DNA of 6,007 nt from an uncultured Lachnospiraceae bacterium. GTDB taxonomy: Bacteria > Bacillota > Clostridia > Lachnospirales > Lachnospiraceae. Below the pieces are notes generated by a model that saw only the letters and a program-made list of their open reading frames with translations, was not told the DNA's origin and ran no database searches. Location of the stretch: NCBI GenBank assembly GCA_934338765.1, contig CAKRHL010000134.1, forward strand, positions 1-6,007, in the 5' to 3' direction. Both the position numbers and the translations under genes were made by a program. Shown here piece by piece: positions 1 to 5,078 of this stretch; the first letter of the stretch is position 1, and each line of letters starts with the position of its first letter.

Positions 1-1
1 A

Positions 2-142
2 GGACTGATTAAAGGGCAAGTCAAAATCTTAGTATCTCTCTGCAGATCCGGAAATATCTCTGTCGAGATTGCCGCAGATCAATTAAAGATTTCAACAGAC
101 GAATTTCGGAAATATTTAGATAGCGATATGACTGATTATTAA
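2..142 (+). CDS. C-terminal fragment of an unrecognised protein (5' end outside window)
   Basis: An open frame enters from the left edge and ends at TAA 140-142, giving 46 C-terminal residues. The visible part starts GLIKGQVKILVSLCRSG and continues into NISVEIAADQLKIS, TDEFRKYL. It looks like a short helix-turn-helix-like tail (NISVEIAADQLKIS resembles the pattern 'isveeAAkkLnms'). Tails of this kind occur at the C-terminus of Rpn/PD-(D/E)XK-type putative transposase or nuclease proteins in Lachnospiraceae, after glycine-rich GLIKG-like linkers, and also in small antitoxin-like proteins. The fragment is too short to choose between these, so no function is assigned. A probable terminator lies about 85 bases downstream, and the next gene (flagellin) converges on it. 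Confidence 0.55.
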   Translation, partial: GLIKGQVKILVSLCRSGNISVEIAADQLKISTDEFRKYLDSDMTDY

Positions 143-226
143 TGAAAACTTCCCACACCAAATAGTAATGCTGAAAGTTTGAGTCAGTTATTATTTTTTC
201 AGATATCGCCTAATTTAAGAAGCTCA

Positions 227-276
227 AAAGACCACCACGAACCGGTTATAATCCGTACCAATTCGCAGTGGTCTTT
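227..276. terminator. Probable bidirectional terminator between the left gene and flagellin
   Basis: AAAGACCAC at 227-235 pairs perfectly with GTGGTCTTT at 268-276. A 2x2 internal bulge follows, then CGAA (238-241) pairs with TTCG (262-265), so the arms form one long hairpin. On the plus strand the stem is followed by TTCTTTACACATTTTT. On the minus strand the stem ends in CTTTT. The two flanking genes converge here, so one hairpin could stop both the left gene and the flagellin transcript. The U-tract is imperfect in both directions. The rest of 143-338 shows no gene I can support. Confidence 0.6.
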
Positions 277-338
277 CTTTACACATTTTTACTTGAAACT
301 GAACTTTCTACGCCACATGCTCAAACACTATCTTCAAA

Positions 339-2210
339 TTACTGAAGGAGTGACAGAACACCCTGGTTAGCCTGATTAGCCTGTGCGAGCATAGACTGAC
401 CAGCCTGCTGAAGGATGCTGTTCTTTGAGTAGTTAACCATCTCCTCAGCCATATCTGTATCACGGATACGAGACTCAGCGGAAGTGGTATTCTCAACGAC
501 GTTGTCCAGGTTTGCAATGGTGTGCTCCAGACGATTCTGAACAGCACCAAGAGCGGAACGCTGAGAAGATACCTTGGAGATTGCATCTGCAATTGCATCG
601 ATAGCGTATGTTGCTGCAGATCCATCCTCACCAGCTACGCTGATGCCCTTAATGCCAAGGCCTGTTGCTGACATGGTATCAATATTTACATTGATCTTAT
701 TGGTCATATCTGCGTCAGCACCTACATGAAGACTGAAGGAGAGACCATTCTTCACTTCTACAGAACCCTGCTGAATTTCAAAAACACCATTTCCCTTATT
801 CAGAACTTTTGCAGACTTTCCATCATCAGTTCCAATAGAACTTGCCTTTGTTAATTCATCAGCCATCATTTTATAAGCTGCATCTGCAGTAATTGTATTT
901 TCTTTGACAGGATCAACCCCCGCAGCAGTTACCTTCTGCGCAGTTCCTGCTTTATCGGTATATGTTACCTGATCACCTTCTTTGACTTTTGCTAAAATGC
1001 TCTCTCTGGTAAGTTCATTTGCTTCTTCGTCTTCATCATCTGAGTTTTCTACAATTGTATATGTCTTTGTGTTTCCACCCTTAATATCGCTAATTACAAC
1101 TGTCTTACCTGCGGCAGATCCCATAATGCCATCTTTAATATTTTCAAATGAATCTGCCGGAAAAGTAGCTGACACCGCAGCAATTTCTTTTCCACTTATT
1201 TTTACAGAGGATGTCCCTTGGGCAATCGTAAGTGCTGTATTACCATCACTGGTAGCTCCCGCTACTGTTGAGGCTTTCGTATCTGTCAAGCCAAAAGAAC
1301 TTACTTCTCCTTTTTCAAGAGCTGCCACAATTGTATATGATTTTCCTGCGGCTGCTATAGTAATCTTACTTCCTGCAGCCGTAAGTGCTGCCTGAGCATC
1401 AGCATTAGCAACAGTTCCATTGATTTTCCAATCATTTCCATCAAAAGTATATGTCTTACCATCCTGTGTTGTAACAGAATCATTGTTCGCATAAGTATTT
1501 GTTGTGGCTGATGCTATACTCACATTATCCGTCAGTGTTTTTGTTGTTGTTCCAACAGTTACACTATCACCAGCACTTAAAACCTTATTCTGAACATTTG
1601 TAAGAATATCATAATTATCTTTTGACTTAGCTTCTCCTATGGTATATTCTTTACCAGCAATTGTTACCTTACTACCATTTTCTAATTCCTTATCAACTTT
1701 AAATGTAGATGTGCCATTACCATTATCAACAAGCTTTCCTGCCAGACCAGCATCATGAGCAGCAATCTTTTTTGTAGATGTAGATCCATCTACATTTCCC
1801 TTTAACAGGTATGTCTCATTAAACTTCGTCGTCTCGGATACGCGATCGATCTCTGTAGTCAGCTGTGAAATCTCGTCCTGGATCGCCTGACGGTCAGACT
1901 CGCTGTTTGTACCATTGGAAGCCTGTGTAGCGAGTTCATTCATTCTCTGAAGCATGCTGTGAACCTCTGTCAGAGCACCCTCGGCTGTCTGTACTGCAGA
2001 AACACCGTCCTCTGCGTTGGTAGAAGCCTGATCCAGACCGCGGATCTGCTTTCTCATTTTCTCAGAAATGGTAAGACCTGCTGCGTCATCTGCTGCACGG
2101 TTGATCCTGTAACCGGAAGAAAGCTTCTCTGTTGACTTAGAAAGGGAACCTGTTGTCAATCCCAGCATTCTGTTTGCGTTCATCGCTGTAATGTTGTGTT
2201 GTACTATCAT
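339..2210 (-). CDS. Flagellin with large hypervariable central region
   Basis: This is the 623-aa filament subunit, exported by the flagellar type III apparatus and polymerised outside the cell. Residues 1-140 are a canonical N-terminal D0/D1 domain (MIVQHNITAMNANR, LSSGYRINRAADDAAGL, LQRMNELATQASNGTNS, EIDRVS). Residues 536-623 are the C-terminal D1/D0 domain (RLEHTIANLDNVVENTTSAE, SRIRDTDMAEEM, ending NQGVLSLLQ). Between them about 395 residues form a Gly/Ser/Thr/Ala-rich surface domain, making the protein roughly twice the length of B. subtilis Hag. The centre holds degenerate beta-strand-like repeats (VTIAGKEYTI near 182-191, ITIAAAGKSYTI near 283-294, KTYTIVEN near 382-389) and an acidic run (DDEDEEANE, about 391-399). 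The start is supported by AAGGAGG at 2219-2225, 8 nt before ATG. Residues R89, L93 and E113 align with the Salmonella FliC TLR5 contacts R90, L94 and E114. The gene follows csrA on the same strand. The family is certain; symbols differ between species (hag, fliC, fla), so none is given. Confidence 0.97.
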   Translation of the reverse strand: MIVQHNITAMNANRMLGLTTGSLSKSTEKLSSGYRINRAADDAAGLTISEKMRKQIRGLDQASTNAEDGVSAVQTAEGALTEVHSMLQRMNELATQASNGTNSESDRQAIQDEISQLTTEIDRVSETTKFNETYLLKGNVDGSTSTKKIAAHDAGLAGKLVDNGNGTSTFKVDKELENGSKVTIAGKEYTIGEAKSKDNYDILTNVQNKVLSAGDSVTVGTTTKTLTDNVSIASATTNTYANNDSVTTQDGKTYTFDGNDWKINGTVANADAQAALTAAGSKITIAAAGKSYTIVAALEKGEVSSFGLTDTKASTVAGATSDGNTALTIAQGTSSVKISGKEIAAVSATFPADSFENIKDGIMGSAAGKTVVISDIKGGNTKTYTIVENSDDEDEEANELTRESILAKVKEGDQVTYTDKAGTAQKVTAAGVDPVKENTITADAAYKMMADELTKASSIGTDDGKSAKVLNKGNGVFEIQQGSVEVKNGLSFSLHVGADADMTNKINVNIDTMSATGLGIKGISVAGEDGSAATYAIDAIADAISKVSSQRSALGAVQNRLEHTIANLDNVVENTTSAESRIRDTDMAEEMVNYSKNSILQQAGQSMLAQANQANQGVLSLLQ

Positions 2211-2216
2211 AATATT

Positions 2217-2241
2217 ATCCTCCTTGTTCCACGTTTTGTGG
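2217..2241 (-). promoter_or_regulatory. Flagellin Shine-Dalgarno overlapping a CsrA-like site, with adjacent small hairpin
   Basis: Read on the minus strand, CCACAAAACGTGG (2241-2229) folds as a CCAC/GTGG stem with an AAAAC loop. ACAAGGAGGAT (2227-2217) follows and contains the flagellin Shine-Dalgarno AAGGAGG. ACAAGGA(G)GAT closely matches the known CsrA consensus (RUACARGGAUGU), so CsrA bound here would block ribosome entry, as at the proximal site of B. subtilis hag. The sequence is seen directly; CsrA binding is inferred. Confidence 0.6.
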
Positions 2242-2256
2242 TTTATGATTGATTGC

Positions 2257-2280
2257 CCTCTGGAAATCCTTTTCCCGAGG
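2257..2280 (-). promoter_or_regulatory. Stem-loop presenting AGGA in the loop: candidate upstream CsrA-binding site
   Basis: On the minus strand, CCTC (2280-2277) and GGAAA (2275-2271) pair with TTTCC (2266-2262) and GAGG (2260-2257). One G/A mismatch (2276/2261) interrupts the stem, and the loop is the tetranucleotide AGGA (2270-2267). CsrA prefers GGA exposed in a hairpin loop, and the context AAAAGGATTT resembles its consensus. The hairpin sits about 40 nt upstream of the Shine-Dalgarno site, consistent with dual-site binding by the CsrA dimer. The 135-nt leader (2211-2345) holds seven GGA triplets in all. Confidence 0.65.
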
Positions 2281-2345
2281 AAGTGATCTATAACAAGCAG
2301 AAGTCCCGGGTATGTTCCTGCCTATTACCATGTTGTTTTGTGGCA

Positions 2346-2609
2346 CTATCGCGGAGTGTCTCCCTTGTGGCGTTCTTCCCACAGGATCCGCTGAATCTGT
2401 TTCTGTGCCTTCTCGGAGATCTTTTCCTCCGGATAATAATTCTCCTTCCGCCGCCGGGGATCCTCCTCGATGCTGCTCCGGACGATGGGAATCTCCTTCG
2501 GTGCATCGATCATCAAACGTCCCTGCCCGCCGCTTCCGCCGACATAGACAACGCGGATGTTGTCTCCAATGTTGATATATTGTCCCTGTTTTAATGATAA
2601 TTTCAGCAT
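2346..2609 (-). CDS. csrA: CsrA-family RNA-binding translational regulator
   Basis: This 87-aa protein is a member of the carbon storage regulator family. These proteins form a beta-strand-swapped dimer that binds GGA motifs in mRNA leaders and blocks translation; in flagellated Firmicutes the main target is flagellin mRNA. The start is MLKLSLKQGQYINIGD and the conserved IDAPKEIPIVR block covers about 34-44. Residues L4, R31, A36-P37-K38-E39 and R44 align without gaps to E. coli CsrA, including RNA-contact residues L4 and R44. T5-R6 of E. coli is replaced by S5-L6. A charged tail of about 25-30 residues (PRRRKENYYPEEK and on) makes it longer than the 61-75 aa typical of the family. I chose ATG 2609-2607 because it gives the family's M-L-x-L start and has GGAG 5 nt upstream. 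An in-frame ATG at 2657 would add 16 unusual residues. The gene is first in a probable csrA-flagellin transcript. It stops 135 nt before flagellin, with no terminator seen between. Confidence 0.9.
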   Translation of the reverse strand: MLKLSLKQGQYINIGDNIRVVYVGGSGGQGRLMIDAPKEIPIVRSSIEEDPRRRKENYYPEEKISEKAQKQIQRILWEERHKGDTPR

Positions 2610-2690
2610 ACATTCTCCAATCTGAGTGTCTGCCTCCACCGGGCGGTACACCTCCATGTGTTTAACAATTCCTTTGTGCTACGTTTTGTA
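2610..2690 (-). promoter_or_regulatory. csrA leader with four GGA motifs; possible autoregulatory site
   Basis: From the predicted transcription start near 2690, the leader opens with TACAAAACGTA (2690-2680), a small TAC/GTA hairpin with an AAAAC loop. GCACAAAGGA follows directly. This closely resembles the flagellin leader, where CCACAAAACGTGG is followed by AACAAGGA. Further GGA triplets lie at 2655-2653, 2637-2635 and 2618-2616, the last being the csrA Shine-Dalgarno itself. CsrA autoregulation is inferred from this. AAAGGA lies 12 nt before the alternative ATG at 2657, so initiation there cannot be fully excluded. Confidence 0.45.
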
Positions 2691-2696
2691 CCTTTT

Positions 2697-2723
2697 ATAT
2701 CGTCGCCATGTTAACCAAACTTA
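2697..2723 (-). promoter_or_regulatory. Sigma-28 (FliA/SigD)-type promoter for csrA-flagellin
   Basis: On the minus strand, TAAG (2723-2720), a 15-nt spacer and GACGATAT (2704-2697) match the flagellar sigma-28 consensus TAAA-N15-GCCGATAT with one mismatch in each element. The predicted start is about 2688-2692, roughly 80 nt upstream of the csrA start codon. Late-class flagellar control fits a csrA-flagellin transcript. I found no comparable promoter in the csrA-flagellin gap. Confidence 0.65.
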
Positions 2724-2742
2724 ACATATATTTTCAATTATC

Positions 2743-2757
2743 GCTACAATATGTAGC
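2743..2757. promoter_or_regulatory. Palindrome GCTAC-N5-GTAGC in the divergent control region
   Basis: GCTACAATATGTAGC is a perfect 5-bp inverted repeat with an AATAT spacer, 20 bp upstream of the sigma-28-like -35 element. The wider 8-mer TTGCTACA occurs on the minus strand at 2759-2752 and again on the plus strand at 2907-2914, where it overlaps the -10 of the XRE gene promoter. A near copy, TCGCTACA, lies at 2741-2748. The arrangement fits an operator for a regulator acting on one or both divergent promoters. No binding protein can be named. Confidence 0.35.
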
Positions 2758-2759
2758 AA

Positions 2760-2887
2760 TTTGTTTATTTTGTATATTTCATCTTCAAAAAACTGTGCAT
2801 ATTTCACAATAAAAAATGTTGCATTTTCTCTTAAAAATTACATTTACGCTTTTTGTCACGTTGCTTTTGTTTATTTTCACTAATCAA
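2760..2887. other. AT-rich intergenic stretch of the divergent control region
   Basis: This stretch is strongly AT-rich and holds no supportable gene. A 12-bp direct repeat TTTGTTTATTTT occurs at 2760-2771 and 2866-2877. A small TGTG-N7-CACA dyad lies at 2794-2808. With the flanking promoters it makes the roughly 318-bp gene-free gap between csrA and the XRE gene. Confidence 0.5.
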
Positions 2888-2916
2888 TTAACGATTTATT
2901 GTGCGTTTGCTACAAT
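2888..2916 (+). promoter_or_regulatory. Vegetative-type promoter of the XRE regulator gene
   Basis: TTAACG (2888-2893), a 17-nt spacer and TACAAT (2911-2916) match the sigma-A -35 and -10 consensus at 4 of 6 and 5 of 6 positions. The predicted start lies about 50 nt before the ATG at 2976. The -10 overlaps one copy of the TTGCTACA element, which could allow autorepression. Confidence 0.55.
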
Positions 2917-2975
2917 CGATAACATCCGCGTTAATAGGGAAAAATACACTAAATAAAAAGAAGGCGGTATAAATT

Positions 2976-3476
2976 ATGAAGAAAAGTTTACTTCCACAAA
3001 AATTAAAAGAATTAAGAAAAGTACACAATTACACGCAGGATTATGTCGCGGAGGCTTTGGGGATCGTAAGGCAGACATACAGCCACTACGAAACCGGCAA
3101 ACGAATGCCGGATGCCGAATCCCTATACAAACTGGCAGGGTTATACAATATATCCGTCGACGATCTGATGCACCTGACGCTCCAGATTGACCGGGATATT
3201 TCGTATGACGCTCCAAAACCAACATCTTCTACTTCCGAACTTTCCGAATATCTTGACTTTTATAACAATCCGGCTAACCGTAAAAAATATATGTTTCTTT
3301 CCACTTTGGAAAAAGAATTCCTTTTTCATTTCAACAAAATGACCGAAGAAGACAAAAAGGAAATGATCGCGTTTGCAAAGATCAAAGCACGCAAACAGAC
3401 TGCAAAAGAGGAAAAGGCCAAAGAAGAGAAAGAAAAAAAGGAGAAAAAAGAAAAAACAGAGATCAGAATAAAATAG
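2976..3476 (+). CDS. XRE-family helix-turn-helix transcriptional regulator with charged C-terminal tail
   Basis: This 166-aa protein has an HTH_3/XRE DNA-binding domain at about residues 10-65. The scaffold helix is TQDYVAEALG, the recognition helix is around VRQTYSHYETG, and PDAESLYKLAGLYNISVDDL follows, all typical of Cro/CI-like repressors. Residues 66-100 form a polar linker. Residues 101-139 look helical (FLSTLEKEFLFHFNKMTEED), which may be a dimerisation or sensing segment. The tail, about 140-166, is almost all Lys and Glu (KEEKAKEEKEKKEKKEK), suggesting a solvent-exposed charged helix. The start is supported by AAGGCGG at 2961-2967, 8 nt before ATG. The gene is transcribed divergently from csrA-flagellin, so autoregulation and control of the motility unit are plausible but unproven. 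It stands alone, with its own promoter and a downstream terminator. The targets are unknown. Confidence 0.9.
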   Translation: MKKSLLPQKLKELRKVHNYTQDYVAEALGIVRQTYSHYETGKRMPDAESLYKLAGLYNISVDDLMHLTLQIDRDISYDAPKPTSSTSELSEYLDFYNNPANRKKYMFLSTLEKEFLFHFNKMTEEDKKEMIAFAKIKARKQTAKEEKAKEEKEKKEKKEKTEIRIK

Positions 3477-3477
3477 A

Positions 3478-3539
3478 CTCAGCCCCCGCACATGATCATC
3501 TGCCCAAAAGGGAATACATCATGGTATACGGGGGCTGAG
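3478..3539. terminator. Long nested hairpin, probable bidirectional terminator
   Basis: CTCAGCCCCCG (3478-3488) pairs perfectly with CGGGGGCTGAG (3529-3539). Inside lie CATGAT (3491-3496) with ATCATG (3518-3523), and at the tip CCC-AAAA-GGG (3503-3512). On the plus strand the stem is followed by CCCTTATATTTTATTC. On the minus strand it is followed by TCTATTTTATTCT. It begins 1 nt after the XRE stop codon and ends 20 nt before the end of the convergent MATE gene, so it most likely terminates both. Confidence 0.8.
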
Positions 3540-3559
3540 CCCTTATATTTTATTCTATT

Positions 3560-4906
3560 TTATTTTGCCAGTTTCCTGCGGCAAAGGAAAAACGCCGGCA
3601 GTAAAAATGCATCTGCAAAGATCCATGCCAATGTGTTGGCCATACAGATTCCAAAGTATCCGCTGACAGAGACCAATACCGTTCCCGCCAATGTTCTGGC
3701 TGCCATCTCAAATACGCCCGCAAGAATAGCAATTCCGGAGAAGCCCATTCCCTGAATCGTGAAACGCACCGTATTTACCAGAGTAAGCAGACAATAGCCT
3801 GCTGCCGTCACTGTCATATACTGATACGCATATCCCATGGCTTCCACCTCTCCTGCATCCAGAAATAAAACCGACATCCTGCGCCCAAAAAGTACGACGA
3901 TCACCAGAAGCACTGCAGAGACACAAAATCCCATGATCGATGCAGCTTTTAAGCCTTTTCCTACCCGGTCCAATTTGCCGGCTCCCACATTTTGCCCCAC
4001 ATAAGGAGCCATGGTCTGTCCCAGCGCTTCAATAGGGCAGGATAGAAAATTACCCAGACGTCCCGCTGCCGTAACGCCTGCCATAACCGTAGCTCCAAAT
4101 CCATTGACCGCAGCCTGGATCACAAGAGTACCGATGGCTGTAATGGAATATTGCAGACCCATAGGAATCCCAATGGTGCAAAGACGCACCATATATTTAG
4201 GCTGCACCTTCCACTCATTACGGCTGCCGTGAAGAATCGGAAATGTCTTCCCCACATACCATAAACAGCATACTCCCGAAATCCCCTGAGACAATACTGT
4301 TGCCAGTGCTGCCCCTACGACACCCCACCGGAATGCAAGGATAAAGATCAGGTCAAGTCCTATATTCAGGACAGACGATATTGCCAAAAAGACGACAGGG
4401 GTTCTGCTGTCTCCCAGAGAACGGATCAATGCCGCCAAAAAATTATATAAAAAGGTACAGGGAATCCCCAGAAATATGATCAACATATACCAGTACGCAT
4501 AATGAAACACATCCTCCGGCGTCCGCAGAAACAGCAGGATATCCCTGCAAAACAAAGACGATGCCAATGTCATAACCGCCGCAAACCCTATGCAAAGCCA
4601 TGTGGCATTTGCCACAAACCGGCGCAGTGCCGTTTCATCCTTTGCCCCAAATTTCTGGGCAACCGGAATCGCAAAACCATTGCATACGCCAATGCAGAAG
4701 CCGATGACCATAAAGTTTAACGATCCGGTAGAACCTACGCCCGCCAAGGGCTTCAGCCCGAGAAACTTGCCGACGATCATCGTATCTACCATGCTGTAAA
4801 ACTGTTGAAATAACATTCCCAAAAACATCGGAATCGCAAAGCCGATGATCAGCTTTGCCGGAGAACCTTCTGTAAGGTTTTTCATTTTACTTTTTCTGGC
4901 TGACAT
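3560..4906 (-). CDS. MATE-family efflux transporter
   Basis: This 448-aa inner-membrane protein belongs to the multidrug and toxic compound extrusion family. These proteins export cationic drugs or metabolites in exchange for Na+ or H+. The length and roughly twelve hydrophobic segments in two homologous halves match the family. The first half has the typical FQQFYSMVDTMIVGKFLG (about 33-50), then AALIRSLGDSRTPVVFLAIS and NIGLDLIFI after it, and GVVGAALATVLSQ. The second half has IGIPMGLQYS, GQNVGAGKLDRVGKG and FTIQGMGFSG. The start MSARKSKMKNLTEGSPAK was chosen because GGAGG lies 8 nt upstream. An in-frame ATG at 5065 would add 53 residues, but that region contains the promoter and the neighbouring gene's terminator. 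The gene appears monocistronic. Its substrate cannot be told from sequence; it resembles bacterial NorM/MepA/DinF-type members. Confidence 0.95.
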   Translation of the reverse strand: MSARKSKMKNLTEGSPAKLIIGFAIPMFLGMLFQQFYSMVDTMIVGKFLGLKPLAGVGSTGSLNFMVIGFCIGVCNGFAIPVAQKFGAKDETALRRFVANATWLCIGFAAVMTLASSLFCRDILLFLRTPEDVFHYAYWYMLIIFLGIPCTFLYNFLAALIRSLGDSRTPVVFLAISSVLNIGLDLIFILAFRWGVVGAALATVLSQGISGVCCLWYVGKTFPILHGSRNEWKVQPKYMVRLCTIGIPMGLQYSITAIGTLVIQAAVNGFGATVMAGVTAAGRLGNFLSCPIEALGQTMAPYVGQNVGAGKLDRVGKGLKAASIMGFCVSAVLLVIVVLFGRRMSVLFLDAGEVEAMGYAYQYMTVTAAGYCLLTLVNTVRFTIQGMGFSGIAILAGVFEMAARTLAGTVLVSVSGYFGICMANTLAWIFADAFLLPAFFLCRRKLAK

Positions 4907-4945
4907 TTCCTTTCCCTCCATTGCAATTTTCCAAAAAGCGAAACT

Positions 4946-4974
4946 ATTATACAAAACGGTTATCGGAAATACAA
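4946..4974 (-). promoter_or_regulatory. Sigma-A-type promoter of the MATE gene
   Basis: On the minus strand a perfect TATAAT (4951-4946) is preceded, after a 17-nt spacer, by a weak -35 TTGTAT (4974-4969). The predicted start near 4940 gives a leader of about 33 nt. This argues against the longer reading frame that begins upstream of the promoter. Confidence 0.6.
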
Positions 4975-5019
4975 TGAATAAATCGTGAAATATATGTTTC
5001 TTTTTCTTTAACAAAAATG

Positions 5020-5038
5020 CCCCGGGATATACCCGGAG
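5020..5038 (-). terminator. Rho-independent terminator of the repeat-protein gene
   Basis: On the minus strand CTCCGGG (5038-5032), loop TATAT, and CCCGGGG (5026-5020) form a 7-bp stem with one G-U pair. GCATTTTTGTT follows. It lies about 40 nt after the stop codon of the repeat protein and upstream of the MATE promoter, so it separates the two units. Confidence 0.85.
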
Positions 5039-5078
5039 ACATCTCTGTATATACAAGCTCTTCACTTATAATAAAACC

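Noticed and set aside
179..370. Plus-strand 63-codon frame between the left gene and flagellin
   Set aside because: It crosses the terminator hairpin and overlaps the flagellin 3' end. The GTG-like start lacks a Shine-Dalgarno, and there is no recognisable product.
982..1395. Plus-strand 137-codon frame inside flagellin
   Set aside because: It is the antisense shadow of the Ser/Thr/Ala-rich flagellin centre, with no ribosome binding site or family signal.
2215..2613. Minus-strand 132-codon frame overlapping csrA
   Set aside because: It overlaps csrA in another frame, has no family resemblance, and runs through the flagellin Shine-Dalgarno region.
2794..2808. TGTG-N7-CACA dyad resembling a Crp/Fnr-type site
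   Set aside because: The half-sites are only 4 bp, the spacing is one short of the Crp consensus, and chance occurrence is likely in this AT-rich stretch.
2760..2877. Direct repeat TTTGTTTATTTT considered as iterons or an attachment site
   Set aside because: There are only two copies of a low-complexity T-rich 12-mer, with no integrase, replication gene or other supporting signal.
4907..5065. 53-residue N-terminal extension of the MATE protein
   Set aside because: The extension spans the upstream gene's terminator and the MATE promoter. The internal start has a strong GGAGG and gives the normal family length.
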